A stretch of 64,000 nucleotides of DNA from an uncultured Sutterella sp. (GTDB lineage Bacteria > Pseudomonadota > Gammaproteobacteria > Burkholderiales > Burkholderiaceae_F), in assembly GCA_900542195.1 (NCBI GenBank), contig UQNA01000001.1:1-64000 (forward strand), read 5' to 3'. The notes below the pieces were generated by a model. The model did not search any database, was not told the DNA's origin, and saw nothing but the letters and a program-made list of their open reading frames with translations. The stretch's first letter is position 1. Each line of letters starts with the position of its first letter. Both the position numbers and the translations under genes were made by a program. Of this stretch, positions 36,622 to 45,483 are shown one piece after another.

Positions 36622-36888
36622 CTAAGCATTTAACGAATCCATGACGTCATCGGCAGTGAAGAAAGGCCCAACAGTATCTTTCTCTTCTACCGCTTCCTCG
36701 ATAGCCTTCATGGTTTCTTGAGATGGTTTTTCGATTTGCAAAACAAAAGGAAATCCGTTTTCCCTTATCATTGCTTTAGCAAACACATTTATGGCCGTTG
36801 AAGGAGACAGCCCAAGCTCTTCACAAACCTGAAAAAATTCAGCCTTAACTTCCGTATCCATGCGAGCGCTGACAGTACAGTAGGCCAT
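36622..36888 (-). CDS. RelB/DinJ-family antitoxin
   Basis: 88 residues. The ribbon-helix-helix N-terminus (TVSARMDTEVKAEFFQVCEELGLSPSTAINVFAKAMIREN) is characteristic of DinJ/RelB. The C-terminal tail that would bind the toxin is present. The partner toxin gene immediately downstream is degraded, so this is an orphan antitoxin, possibly kept as a repressor or by chance. Confidence 0.88.
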   Translation of the reverse strand: MAYCTVSARMDTEVKAEFFQVCEELGLSPSTAINVFAKAMIRENGFPFVLQIEKPSQETMKAIEEAVEEKDTVGPFFTADDVMDSLNA

Positions 36889-37004
36889 ACTTAATCCATA
36901 TTTTTTATAAAAGTCTCCTGCATTGTATTACGAATGCGCAACACAGCTCTGCCTCAGTTTCTAAAGAACTGAGGCGATTTGAGGATCAAACTAGAAAAAG
37001 TATA

Positions 37005-38150
37005 TTAACCAAGCAGTTTCTTAACTGTCTTGATATAAATATCCAGGCAGTTTCTAACTTGATATGGGTATCCATATTCATTGTCGCCGTGCATATTTCC
37101 GCCGGACGGACCGAAGGTCACGACAGGAATTCCCAACGACACAGCCAAAATATTGGAGTCGCAGACAGAAGGGTCGTAAGCGCACGGAAGCTTTTCTCCC
37201 GTTACTTCAGTAAAACTGTCTTGGAGAGCAAGCACAAGCTCATGATCTTCAGGAATAGCGAAAGACTTCATATATGGACTGCTTCTTGGTTTGAGACGCA
37301 CCTCTACTTTGTCTTTCAGCCCAAGCTTATCAGCTGCTTCCGTAAGCTGTTTCAGACAGCTTTCTTCGTTCTCTCCGGGGACCACATAGCGGTCAAGGAA
37401 GAGCAGAACTGTATCCGGCACCGTCAAAGTCGCGGTAGTGCCCCCTTCAATGTAACGGACACACCAAGTCCCTTTTTCCAGTTTCGGATGAGTTGCGGTG
37501 GGGAGGGCTTCGATTGCTTCTGCCATCTTGCCTGCCAGAATAATGGCGTTTTCGCCGCTTTCCGGATATCGGCAAGTATGACCGGCTCGGCCGTGAACGA
37601 TAACTTCAAAGCTTAGTCTGCCGCGGAATCCTACCGCCACATTGTCATAGCGGCATTCGGCCATAATGGCGTAATCGGCATGAATATTATCTTCATCAAC
37701 CAATTGGTAAGTACCTTTGCTGAGGATTTCTTCGTCGGAAACAAAGCAACCCACCAACTTTCCGAAGAACTCATCCTTATGGTTTGCGAAGTACTCCAGC
37801 GTACAAAGGATATCGGCGAGTCCGCCTTTCATATCCATTGCACCTCGGCCGTAGACCTTATCACCTATTTCAGTCGGTTTAAAGGGGTTGGTATTCCAGT
37901 TCTTTAAGTTGACCGCCACTGTATCAATGTGACCTATCAGCAGCATGGTTTTACCCGGTTTCCCGCTATCGAGTTCGCACCAAACGGATGGACGCTGGCG
38001 TTCTTTATCATCGGGGAAATAACTGTAATGCGGTTCTATTCCCATTCCTCTCAGAACTTCAGCAACGTAATTAGCAGCGTTGATTTCATGACCGTCGACG
38101 GAGTCGATGCTGATGAGGTCGTACCATCTCTTAATAACTGTTTCCATCAT
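37005..38150 (-). CDS. M20-family metallopeptidase/amidohydrolase
   Basis: 381 residues of the ArgE/DapE/CPG2 family. Metal-site motifs are HIDTVA (His/Asp), GRGAMDMKGG (Asp), SDEEIL (Glu-Glu) and a late His in GGNMHGDNE. A dimerisation/lid domain sits in the middle (GRAGHTCRYPESG). Such enzymes cleave N-acyl or dipeptide amide bonds. Its start overlaps the stop of the NhaC-type antiporter, so both are expressed from the lysine-riboswitch leader. A substrate containing lysine, for example an N-acyl-lysine or lysyl dipeptide, is inferred from this context only. Confidence 0.85.
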   Translation of the reverse strand: MMETVIKRWYDLISIDSVDGHEINAANYVAEVLRGMGIEPHYSYFPDDKERQRPSVWCELDSGKPGKTMLLIGHIDTVAVNLKNWNTNPFKPTEIGDKVYGRGAMDMKGGLADILCTLEYFANHKDEFFGKLVGCFVSDEEILSKGTYQLVDEDNIHADYAIMAECRYDNVAVGFRGRLSFEVIVHGRAGHTCRYPESGENAIILAGKMAEAIEALPTATHPKLEKGTWCVRYIEGGTTATLTVPDTVLLFLDRYVVPGENEESCLKQLTEAADKLGLKDKVEVRLKPRSSPYMKSFAIPEDHELVLALQDSFTEVTGEKLPCAYDPSVCDSNILAVSLGIPVVTFGPSGGNMHGDNEYGYPYQVRNCLDIYIKTVKKLLG

Positions 38151-39592
38151 TAATCCTTTGCTAAAGCTGCATTACCGGTTAAAACTTCTTCCTCAAGTTT
38201 GGCTTCGTCTTCTTCCATCTTGGCCAAACCGATGCCTGTTAAAGCGTAGACCGCAGAGAGAATGATAGAGAGCCAAAGCATCGGAGCAAATGCCATAAAT
38301 GCAATATTGGCGACGCCTAGTGTGGAAGCCGTGTAAGAACCTGTTGTGGACCAAGGAACCAACGGAGCAAGACCGGTACCTGTATCCAACATCATGCGCA
38401 TCAAATTCTTGCGGTGAAGTTTGTATTTCGGGAACATATCCTTAGTCATAGAGCCGACTACAGGATAGCTGACGTAGTAGGCGCCCGTAATCATAAAGAA
38501 CAGAGTATGAAGGCACATCACACCGAAGCACATGACACGGCTGTTCTTTGCGAACTTCGTAACGTAATCCAATAAAACTTGGGCAACACCGGCAGTTCTC
38601 AAAGGAGCGCCGAAGATAGCTGCGGCCATCAGCAAACCGATTGTACTGAGCATGCTGGTAAAGCCGCCGCGGTTAAGCATCTTATCTACAAATGCCGAAT
38701 CCGTATGGATAGAGAAACCGCTATACATGAAGTTCATGATGCTCTTAAGGGTGACGCCTTGAAGAAGCATAGCAATGAAAGCTGCAACGGCAATACCGGC
38801 AACGAAAGTTGGGATAGTCGGTTTCTTCCAAACGATAAGAGCGATAACTACCAATACAGGAAGCAAGGTAATTGGGCTCAGAACGAAACTCTTTTCAATA
38901 GTGTGAAGAATTTCAGAATAAGTGGCGCCTTCCATTGAGCCGGAGGTAAAGCTCAGGCCGTAAACAAAGAAGAAAATCAAGCTGATGATATAAGCCGGAC
39001 CGGTTGAAATCAAAGAATGTTTGATGCCTTCAAGCAATGGAGTATCAGTTACGGTGGCTGTGATAACAGGAGAGTCGCTAAGCGGAGAAATCTTATCGCC
39101 GAAGAATGCACCGACGCAGACGGCACCGGCAGCTGCTTCAACCGGAACACCCAAACCTTCGGCCACACCCATACAGGCCACACCGACGGTAGCCAAAGTT
39201 CCCCAAGATGTACCTGCCAACGTACTCATTAAAGTACAAAGAATACAGGCAACCGGCAAGAAAAGTTCAGGAGTAATAACCTTCATGCCGTAGTAAATCA
39301 TAACCGGGATGGTACCGGAAGCCATCCAAGCACCGATTAAGACGCCGACTGATAACAGAATTAACATTGCCACCAGCATTGAGGCAATCATATCTTTGAT
39401 GCCTTTTTGGATCTCGTTATAGCCAATGCCGAAGGCACAAGCCATCAAGCACATAATGGCACCGTCGACCGCCAAAACAATTCTGGCGTTGACTTTAAGT
39501 GTCATCAGGCCAAAGAAAATTATTGCAATTCCAAGAAATAGCATTGACATAGCCTGCCAAGGGGCTAGTTGCTTGCTTTCAGAGTTAGCCAT
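38150..39592 (-). CDS. NhaC-type Na+/H+ antiporter family transporter, candidate lysine transporter
   Basis: About 480 residues with some eleven hydrophobic segments. Conserved NhaC motifs include STLAGTSWGTLATVG and GAFFGDKISPLSDS. Family members exchange sodium and protons or organic acids. NhaC homologues under lysine riboswitches have been proposed as lysine transporters. The ATG at 39592 has GGAGG 5 nt upstream, so it is preferred to the frame start at 39610. It is first in a two-gene operon with the M20 enzyme, behind an L-box leader. Confidence 0.85.
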   Translation of the reverse strand: MANSESKQLAPWQAMSMLFLGIAIIFFGLMTLKVNARIVLAVDGAIMCLMACAFGIGYNEIQKGIKDMIASMLVAMLILLSVGVLIGAWMASGTIPVMIYYGMKVITPELFLPVACILCTLMSTLAGTSWGTLATVGVACMGVAEGLGVPVEAAAGAVCVGAFFGDKISPLSDSPVITATVTDTPLLEGIKHSLISTGPAYIISLIFFFVYGLSFTSGSMEGATYSEILHTIEKSFVLSPITLLPVLVVIALIVWKKPTIPTFVAGIAVAAFIAMLLQGVTLKSIMNFMYSGFSIHTDSAFVDKMLNRGGFTSMLSTIGLLMAAAIFGAPLRTAGVAQVLLDYVTKFAKNSRVMCFGVMCLHTLFFMITGAYYVSYPVVGSMTKDMFPKYKLHRKNLMRMMLDTGTGLAPLVPWSTTGSYTASTLGVANIAFMAFAPMLWLSIILSAVYALTGIGLAKMEEDEAKLEEEVLTGNAALAKD

Positions 39593-39629
39593 TTGTTCCT
39601 CCAGGGACACTAAATATTTATTTCACAGG

Positions 39630-39700
39630 GTTGAGCCTTCCGGTCTCAACATAGTTAATGTGTCTCTGCGAGTTAGGATGAGGTATATCTGTTGAGTTCC
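39630..39700 (-). promoter_or_regulatory. Putative expression platform of the lysine riboswitch
   Basis: On the minus strand, CTCAAC occurs just after the aptamer (39691-39696) and again at 39630-39635, with the complementary GTTGAG between them (39645-39650). GTTGAG can pair with either copy, giving two mutually exclusive hairpins. The upstream pairing can be extended with CCGG bases that overlap the 3' strand of aptamer helix P1. No U-tract follows, so control might act through Rho or translation. The mechanism is an inference. Confidence 0.5.
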
Positions 39701-39860
39701 GGTAGCGCTCCACTAAAAAGTGACAGTCCGCAAAATATTCTCTTACGGCCCAGCGTCATTACCTCCGGAGCAGGCAATGAAACTTCGGCGGGTTTTCCTT
39801 TCTGCATCTCTCAATCCTCCGAGAAGAGATACATACTGATAAAAACCGCTCCTCTACCTT
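39699..39860 (-). promoter_or_regulatory. Lysine riboswitch (L-box) aptamer
   Basis: Read on the minus strand, the leader shows the conserved blocks of the lysine aptamer in order: GGTAGAGGAGCG at the 5' end, an AGTA loop, CCGCCGAAG, GCTGGGCCGT, GGACTGTCAC, and TGGAGCGCTACC at the 3' end. GGTAG (5') and CTACC (3') close helix P1, and the last block is paired through GTCAC/AGTGG. The arrangement matches the Bacillus lysC leader closely. It lies 107 nt upstream of the NhaC-type gene on the same strand. High lysine is expected to reduce expression. Confidence 0.88.
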
Positions 39861-40033
39861 TACTGATAATCCTATTCCTAAAATGTAAGGAAAAATTATT
39901 TTCTAGGAACTATCGATCTACTTATTTTCCCGAACCTTTCTTTGGTTATAGGTCCTGAAGCTGTTGGGTGATTTGAAAATTGAATACAAATTCAAAAGGA
40001 GGACTTAACGAACTTACCTTTCTTTTGAATAGG

Positions 40034-40414
40034 TTAACTTTTGCGTCTTCTCCAAAACAGATAAGCTCCGCAGCCGATAAATAAGAACAGGAAACCGGCA
40101 GGAAGAACCCACAAAGCTATCGTGGAACCATTCATCTCCGGGGCGTAACGAATCTGTTGTCCGTACTTATCTGCAAAGATTTTTAGGATTTCTTCTTTTG
40201 TTTTACCTTCCTTTAGGAGCTGGAAAATCTCAGCCTTCATTCTTGAGGCTTGCGGCAATTCCGATTCATATAAATTCTGATTTATAGAATCAGGACAACG
40301 CAGTTCTTTAGAAATTTGGATCGCTTCCTGCGTAATGGAAGAGCCGCTTTGAGCCCAAGCTGCTGAGAGGACTGCACAGAAGAAAGCGCATCCAAGGAAC
40401 CACTTTTTAAACAT
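40034..40414 (-). CDS. ccmH: Cytochrome c maturation protein CcmH, CXXC changed to CXXS
   Basis: 126 residues. A Sec signal (to about 21) precedes the conserved N-terminal domain of CcmH and a C-terminal transmembrane helix with a basic tail (FWRRRKS). The redox motif, normally LRCPxCQNQ, reads LRCPDSINQN: Cys40 is kept and the second Cys is Ser43. CcmH normally holds apocytochrome c thiols for heme ligation and is reduced by CcmG, which is absent next to it. ATG 40414 (AGGAG upstream, 8-nt overlap with ccmF) is preferred over the frame start at 40489. Confidence 0.85.
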   Translation of the reverse strand: MFKKWFLGCAFFCAVLSAAWAQSGSSITQEAIQISKELRCPDSINQNLYESELPQASRMKAEIFQLLKEGKTKEEILKIFADKYGQQIRYAPEMNGSTIALWVLPAGFLFLFIGCGAYLFWRRRKS

Positions 40415-42284
40415 TTTTTCTCCTGCGGACAAAAAAGAAAATAGAAGACAACAGCATGAGGCATCCGCCAAGCCAAATCCAGCTGACAAGAGGCTTGATG
40501 CTTATTCTCACCAGATAATCCGTCGAGCTTAATTTATTTCCCATCGACACATACAAATCGCGGAAAAATCCGTGAGAAATACCTGCCGCCGTCATTTGCA
40601 TGCCGTTACTCTTGAATGTTTGTCTCTGCGGGTAGAGCTCGGTCAGAACCTCTTCCTTATCATTAAGGACCATCACATGGCCTTCATCGGCATAGAAAGA
40701 CGGGTAATCAACTTTAGCCGTACGATCGTAGACGAAGATTAAATCGCCTAACGGACGTCCGTATCCCGGGCCCATCCTCACGACAGCTTCTTGTTGGTAT
40801 TGAGTATCCCCGACTACACCCAAGATGCTGACTGTAATACCTAAATGTGCAACCAAGGCGAACCAATTGATTTGGTTTTTGTATTGAATAATCCTGCAGA
40901 TGCCTGAAAGCACGATGGCCGAAGCACTAAATACACCCAAAGCTGTATAAACGGGAGAATTGTTTGTCGTCATAAACCCGCAATAACAAGCGATAGCGAT
41001 ACTCCAGCACACAACACCGGCCCATATCGGCCAGCGTGAATATCTCAGTTGAGAAGCACTTATCAGAATGGCTGCCAACACAACCATCGGCACGAAAATG
41101 CTATTAAAGTACGGTGCGCCAATACTTAGCGATCCGTTCCAAATAGCTTGGTAAATCAACGGATAAAGAGTCCCGAAGAGAATACACAGGGAGCTGAAAA
41201 CCAACAACAGAACAGCAAAAATAACGCTGATTTCAGCGATGGTAAACGAACTGTCTTTTGGCTCACTGACTTTATTGAATTTGGCCGCGAAGTAGAAAAT
41301 CGCCGGGAGCACGATCAATGCCAAGATGCACAGCAGGAAATTTCCGCGATTAGGATCGGACGCGAAAGCGTGGACTGACTGAATTACTCCGGAACGCACG
41401 ATAAACGTACCGATGAGACAGAACGCAAATCCAAAAATGGAACAGGCAATTACGGTTCTTAATAATTTTTGGTTATATCTCAAAAGAAGCAGCGCATGAA
41501 GTTGCCCGGTCATCAGCAGCCATGGAATGAAAGAAGAGTTCTCAACCGGATCCCAGAACCACCAGCCGCCCCAACCTAATTCGTTGTAGGCCCACCAGGA
41601 TCCAAGCATATTACCTGCTGTCAGGAAAAGCCAAGTAATCACGGATACTGTTGTCAGAGAAGATACTTCCTGGCTTGAAAACTTTCCTTTGACCAATCCT
41701 GCGATACCAAGACAGAACACCAGAGCAAGCCCCGCGTAGCCAAGGAACAAAAGAGGCGGATGGAAGATCATGCCGATATCTTGAAGAATAGGATTCAGAT
41801 CTTTACCGTCCAAAGGATAAAAAGGCAGATTTCTAGCAAAAGGATTCGATGTAAAAATTAAGAATAGGCCGAGTAAGCCAATGATGCCGAGGATGGCTGC
41901 AAAGACTTTAGATTTAAAGTTTGCATCATCTCTTGAGAAAATACCGTAACAAAGGCTCCAAGTGCAGATTGTCCAAATCCATAGAAGCATTGAGCCTTCA
42001 TGACTTCCCCAAATCGCAGAGACTTTATAAAAATCAGGCAACGATCTATTGGAGTGATTTGCAACATAGGCTATTGAAAAATCATTGGTCAAAAAAGCAT
42101 AACCGAGAAGCAGCAAAGCTGCCGTAAAACCGAAAAATGTCACCAGCATTGCCGGTTTCCAAAACCCGGTCCAGAACCGGTTCTGCTTTCCCGCTCCCAC
42201 GGCAATGGGAATAAAACTAATCACCGCACAGAAAGAGGCGAGGACTAAAACAAAACTTCCTAACTCACCTATCACGTTACTCAC
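40407..42284 (-). CDS. ccmF: Heme lyase CcmF
   Basis: 625 residues, about fifteen membrane helices. The tryptophan-rich heme-handling motif WGGWWFWDPVENSS lies near residues 235-248, and WGSHEGSMLLWIW near 92-104 is another CcmF signature. It ligates heme to apocytochrome c in the periplasm, serving the multiheme cytochromes in this window. It overlaps ccmI and ccmH by 8 nt each. ccmABCDE are not in the window. Confidence 0.92.
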   Translation of the reverse strand: MSNVIGELGSFVLVLASFCAVISFIPIAVGAGKQNRFWTGFWKPAMLVTFFGFTAALLLLGYAFLTNDFSIAYVANHSNRSLPDFYKVSAIWGSHEGSMLLWIWTICTWSLCYGIFSRDDANFKSKVFAAILGIIGLLGLFLIFTSNPFARNLPFYPLDGKDLNPILQDIGMIFHPPLLFLGYAGLALVFCLGIAGLVKGKFSSQEVSSLTTVSVITWLFLTAGNMLGSWWAYNELGWGGWWFWDPVENSSFIPWLLMTGQLHALLLLRYNQKLLRTVIACSIFGFAFCLIGTFIVRSGVIQSVHAFASDPNRGNFLLCILALIVLPAIFYFAAKFNKVSEPKDSSFTIAEISVIFAVLLLVFSSLCILFGTLYPLIYQAIWNGSLSIGAPYFNSIFVPMVVLAAILISASQLRYSRWPIWAGVVCWSIAIACYCGFMTTNNSPVYTALGVFSASAIVLSGICRIIQYKNQINWFALVAHLGITVSILGVVGDTQYQQEAVVRMGPGYGRPLGDLIFVYDRTAKVDYPSFYADEGHVMVLNDKEEVLTELYPQRQTFKSNGMQMTAAGISHGFFRDLYVSMGNKLSSTDYLVRISIKPLVSWIWLGGCLMLLSSIFFFVRRRKNV

Positions 42285-42960
42285 CTTTTCTTGTCGACGT
42301 TGATTGAACTTGCTGCCCTTTCAGCCGCTGCTCTGCGTTAGCAATGGCAGTACGAATTAGTTTTTCCTGCATAGGAGCATTACCGGCTTCAAGGACACTC
42401 CTCCAGTAACCGATAGCTTTTTCATAATCTTTATTTCTGAAGGCATCTTCGGCCAAGAACATTTTGACTGACGGTTCTTTCGGATTGAGTCTCAAGGCGC
42501 TCTGTACTTCTTCTTCCACTTCCGGAGTCAGTTTTTTACCGTCGCGATAATAGAGAGCTTTGGCTTTCAGTGCATAAAGAGAAGGATCCTGCTTTCGGAT
42601 TTCCAGCAAGGAATTAATATTCTTAATGGCCTCTCCGAACTGACCTGCCTCCATATACAAGGAGATAAGTTTTCTTCTCTCTACCATATCGTTGGGAGAT
42701 TCTTGAAGAAGCTGTCGGGCTTCTGTAATTTTTGCGGCAAGCCGCGGATCTTGATCAACGTCTACTTGAGCAGTTTGCCAATCGTAGAATCTGCCGATTT
42801 TTAGATATGCTGCGCCGGAGGTTCCAACCAACGCAATAAGGAATAATAGAAAAGAAAGAGACAAGACGGCTTTATTCTTTTGAGTGCAAGCATAAAAAAT
42901 AAAAATTGCCAACACAAAGGTGACGATGAACCCGATACTTAATACGAGCGGATTGAGCAT
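42277..42960 (-). CDS. ccmI: CcmI-like TPR protein of cytochrome c maturation
   Basis: 227 residues with two N-terminal membrane helices and a periplasmic TPR region (about 75-200). CcmI acts as apocytochrome chaperone for the CcmFH complex. Identification rests on topology and position before ccmF. The start overlaps nothing upstream and the stop overlaps ccmF by 8 nt. Confidence 0.75.
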   Translation of the reverse strand: MLNPLVLSIGFIVTFVLAIFIFYACTQKNKAVLSLSFLLFLIALVGTSGAAYLKIGRFYDWQTAQVDVDQDPRLAAKITEARQLLQESPNDMVERRKLISLYMEAGQFGEAIKNINSLLEIRKQDPSLYALKAKALYYRDGKKLTPEVEEEVQSALRLNPKEPSVKMFLAEDAFRNKDYEKAIGYWRSVLEAGNAPMQEKLIRTAIANAEQRLKGQQVQSTSTRKGE

Positions 42961-43262
42961 AACTATTCAATGAACGATGCAGAGCTGCATCTTCTTAATC
43001 TGTTTCACACGAGAAAGCACAGGGCCTTCTCTCTCCAATTTTGTTCCGAATTCACCATTCTAAAGAACGAATCTTATTGAAATCTTTTAAAAATACCTCT
43101 TCCGGAGTAGTTACAACTTTTTCTAGCCTTTCTCTCCGAGCGAGCTTGTATTAATTTTTTTGATACCTCTCTATAAAGAATCTGAATTCCAATTGTCGAG
43201 AAATGGCTAATCGGCCACAATGGCTTCAACATTTACATCAACCTCAACTTAAGGAAAGAAAT
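42961..43262. other. Gene-free divergent gap between ccmI and the lyase operon
   Basis: About 300 nt, AT-rich near 43150-43200. It must contain promoters for both directions, but no boxes with proper spacing could be assigned with confidence. Confidence 0.35.
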
Positions 43263-44777
43263 ATGATTCAAGGAAACAACCGCGGAAAAATCAAACAGCC
43301 TCCAGCCGCTGAAGTAGTCAAGTACATGATTAATCCGACTATTAATGAAGAAGAACAAGTTCGTTCCTTCCAGAACTACGTTGAATGCAACAAGGCTCAC
43401 GTTTTGATGCTAGAAAAGCAAGGAATCATCAAACCGGAAGTTGCTGCAAAAATTCTTGAAGTTGCCGAAGAAATGACAGCAATGGGACCCACACCTTCTT
43501 TTGAGCTTCGTCCGGAACTCGAAGAAATGTATTTCAATCTCGAAAACTACTTAATCGGCAAAGTCGGAATTGAAATCGGCGGTCAGCAGCACACAGCTCG
43601 TTCTCGTAATGACCTTTACGCAACCGTATGCCGTATGGATGTGCGCGTCTTGTATCTAGAAATCTGCAAGTTGTTCAACAAGATGAGAAGAACCATCCTT
43701 ACAGTTGCACGTAACAACTTTGACGCAGTGATGGCTGGCTATACTCATTTGCAGCCTTCTGAACCGATTACATTTGCTCAGTATTGCTCAGCGATTCTCA
43801 ATGCAATGGATAGAGACTACGCCAGAATTGAAACTGCTTGGAAGCAATTGAATATTTGTCCGCTTGGGGGCGGTTCCATGGGCTCAACAACTTGGCATAT
43901 CGACAGAGAATTTACCGCTCGTCTGCTTGGTTTTGACGCACCAATCGACAACTCCATCGACAGCGTAGGATCCCGCGACTACATCTTGGAAATCTTAAGT
44001 GCCTTCGGCATCGCCGCAAACACTTTCACACGTATGTGCCAGGACCTGTATGTCTGGGCCACACCCGACTACGGATACGTTGAAGTAGCCGATGAAGTTG
44101 CAGTCTGCTCCTCCATCATGCCTCAGAAGAAGAATCCTTGGACTTTGGAACACATCAAAGGTAAAGCCTCAAATGTTGAAGGATGCTGCATCGCCACTTG
44201 GATGGTAATGAAGAACACGCCTTACACTCACAACAATGAGGCCAACGGTGAAGGCCCAACAATGATGTGGACAGCATTTGCCGAAATGAAGGCTTGTATT
44301 GAATTGTTGGCCGTTACGATGCGCGGCATCAAGCTCAACAAAGAGTTGATGGTCAAAACCGCTTCCAACAACTTCTGCACGATGGCTGAATTGGCAAATA
44401 CACTCGTCCGTGCTGATCATATCTCTTTCAGAACAGCCCACGATATCGTTGCTCACGTTGTTAACCATATGTTGGAAAACAACAAGAAAGCAAGTGAAAT
44501 TGACCGTTCAGTCATTGTCCCGATTGCAAAAGAACTCTTCAATATTGACTCTCAAGTCACTGATGAAGAAATACAGCTCGGATTGGATCCGGTTAAGAAC
44601 GCCAACTCTAAGTCCAGTCAAGGCGGTTCAGCACCTGAGGAAGTGGCCCGTCAATTAGACAGACTCGAGAGACTCATTGAAGCAAGCGAAGTGAAAGTTG
44701 TCGAGAGAACACATCAACTTGCAGACGCTAAGGTAGAGACCGAAAGACTGATACAGTCACTTTTAGCTCGAGTGTAA
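43263..44777 (+). CDS. Argininosuccinate-lyase-like C-N lyase
   Basis: 504 residues of the aspartase/fumarase/argininosuccinate-lyase superfamily. Conserved blocks are QQHTARSRNDLYAT, GYTHLQPSEPITF, GGGSMGSTTWHIDREF and the catalytic loop CSSIMPQKKNP. It is longer than typical ArgH (about 460) through a charged, coiled-coil-like C-terminal extension (about 465-504). No other arginine-biosynthesis gene is near. It is instead followed by folate-dependent formimino genes and an alcohol dehydrogenase, so the true substrate may be another N-succinyl or related compound. ATG 43263 with AAGGAAAG upstream is preferred over 43203. Confidence 0.8.
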   Translation: MIQGNNRGKIKQPPAAEVVKYMINPTINEEEQVRSFQNYVECNKAHVLMLEKQGIIKPEVAAKILEVAEEMTAMGPTPSFELRPELEEMYFNLENYLIGKVGIEIGGQQHTARSRNDLYATVCRMDVRVLYLEICKLFNKMRRTILTVARNNFDAVMAGYTHLQPSEPITFAQYCSAILNAMDRDYARIETAWKQLNICPLGGGSMGSTTWHIDREFTARLLGFDAPIDNSIDSVGSRDYILEILSAFGIAANTFTRMCQDLYVWATPDYGYVEVADEVAVCSSIMPQKKNPWTLEHIKGKASNVEGCCIATWMVMKNTPYTHNNEANGEGPTMMWTAFAEMKACIELLAVTMRGIKLNKELMVKTASNNFCTMAELANTLVRADHISFRTAHDIVAHVVNHMLENNKKASEIDRSVIVPIAKELFNIDSQVTDEEIQLGLDPVKNANSKSSQGGSAPEEVARQLDRLERLIEASEVKVVERTHQLADAKVETERLIQSLLARV

Positions 44778-44790
44778 ACTAGACCGTAAC

Positions 44791-44816
44791 AAAGCCGTCT
44801 CTATGGCGGCTTTTTT
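44791..44816 (+). terminator. Terminator-like hairpin after the lyase
   Basis: AAGCCG pairs with CGGCTT around a short loop and leads into six T. It lies between the lyase and the cyclodeaminase, so it may only attenuate read-through. Confidence 0.7.
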
Positions 44817-44843
44817 CTTCTAACTTCCTTTTAAGTTCACTGC

Positions 44844-45461
44844 ATGGCAGAAATATCTAGTTTTTTATCCGACGTTGCTTCATCAGCCCCGGCTCCGGGA
44901 GGCGGATCCTGTTCCGCTATTGCACTGGCACAGGCAGCTGCGTTAATCAGCAAGGTAATGTCCTTAAGCATGAAGGATGCTTCCGAAAAGCAAAAAGAAA
45001 ACTATGCTGAATCGCTAAAGACTCTGGAGAAAATGCGGGAGCTCCTAATAGGACTAGCCGACAAAGATTCCCAAATTTTCTTAGATTTAATTGTTGCATT
45101 TCGGCTTCCAAAAAATAGTCCCGCAGAAATCGAGAAGAGACGAATTGAAATTCGCACTAGGTACTCTGAAGCCGCTGAGTCGCCTCTCAACATGATTAAG
45201 GCCGCCTTCCCTCTCAGAACCGACATTATTGCTCTGATGCACGATGGAAATCAGAACGCCTTGTCTGACACACTCTGTGCGGCAAAACTTTTTGAAGCAG
45301 GCATACAAGGAGCTCTTTTTAATCTCAAAATTAACATTCCGCATCTCTCGAGTGAAGAGGAACAAACCAACCTGGAAAAAGTTTGTTCGGAGTATCAAAG
45401 CGGTTTAAATGAGTTTTCCGCGGAAGCAGAGGAATTTGCGAAACAACAAAATTATCTTTAA
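44844..45461 (+). CDS. Formiminotetrahydrofolate cyclodeaminase
   Basis: 205 residues, all-helical. The N-terminal motif APAPGGGSCSAIALAQAAAL matches the cyclodeaminase domain of FTCD and bacterial FchA. It converts 5-formimino-THF to 5,10-methenyl-THF and ammonia. It is paired with the formiminotransferase that follows, the two halves being fused in mammals and separate here. No strong Shine-Dalgarno precedes the ATG. Confidence 0.9.
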   Translation: MAEISSFLSDVASSAPAPGGGSCSAIALAQAAALISKVMSLSMKDASEKQKENYAESLKTLEKMRELLIGLADKDSQIFLDLIVAFRLPKNSPAEIEKRRIEIRTRYSEAAESPLNMIKAAFPLRTDIIALMHDGNQNALSDTLCAAKLFEAGIQGALFNLKINIPHLSSEEEQTNLEKVCSEYQSGLNEFSAEAEEFAKQQNYL

Positions 45462-45483
45462 ATCTTCTTCTCAAGGAGTACAA

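Noticed and set aside
39692..39958. 88-codon plus-strand frame
   Set aside because: It is the complement of the lysine riboswitch leader and shows no protein family.
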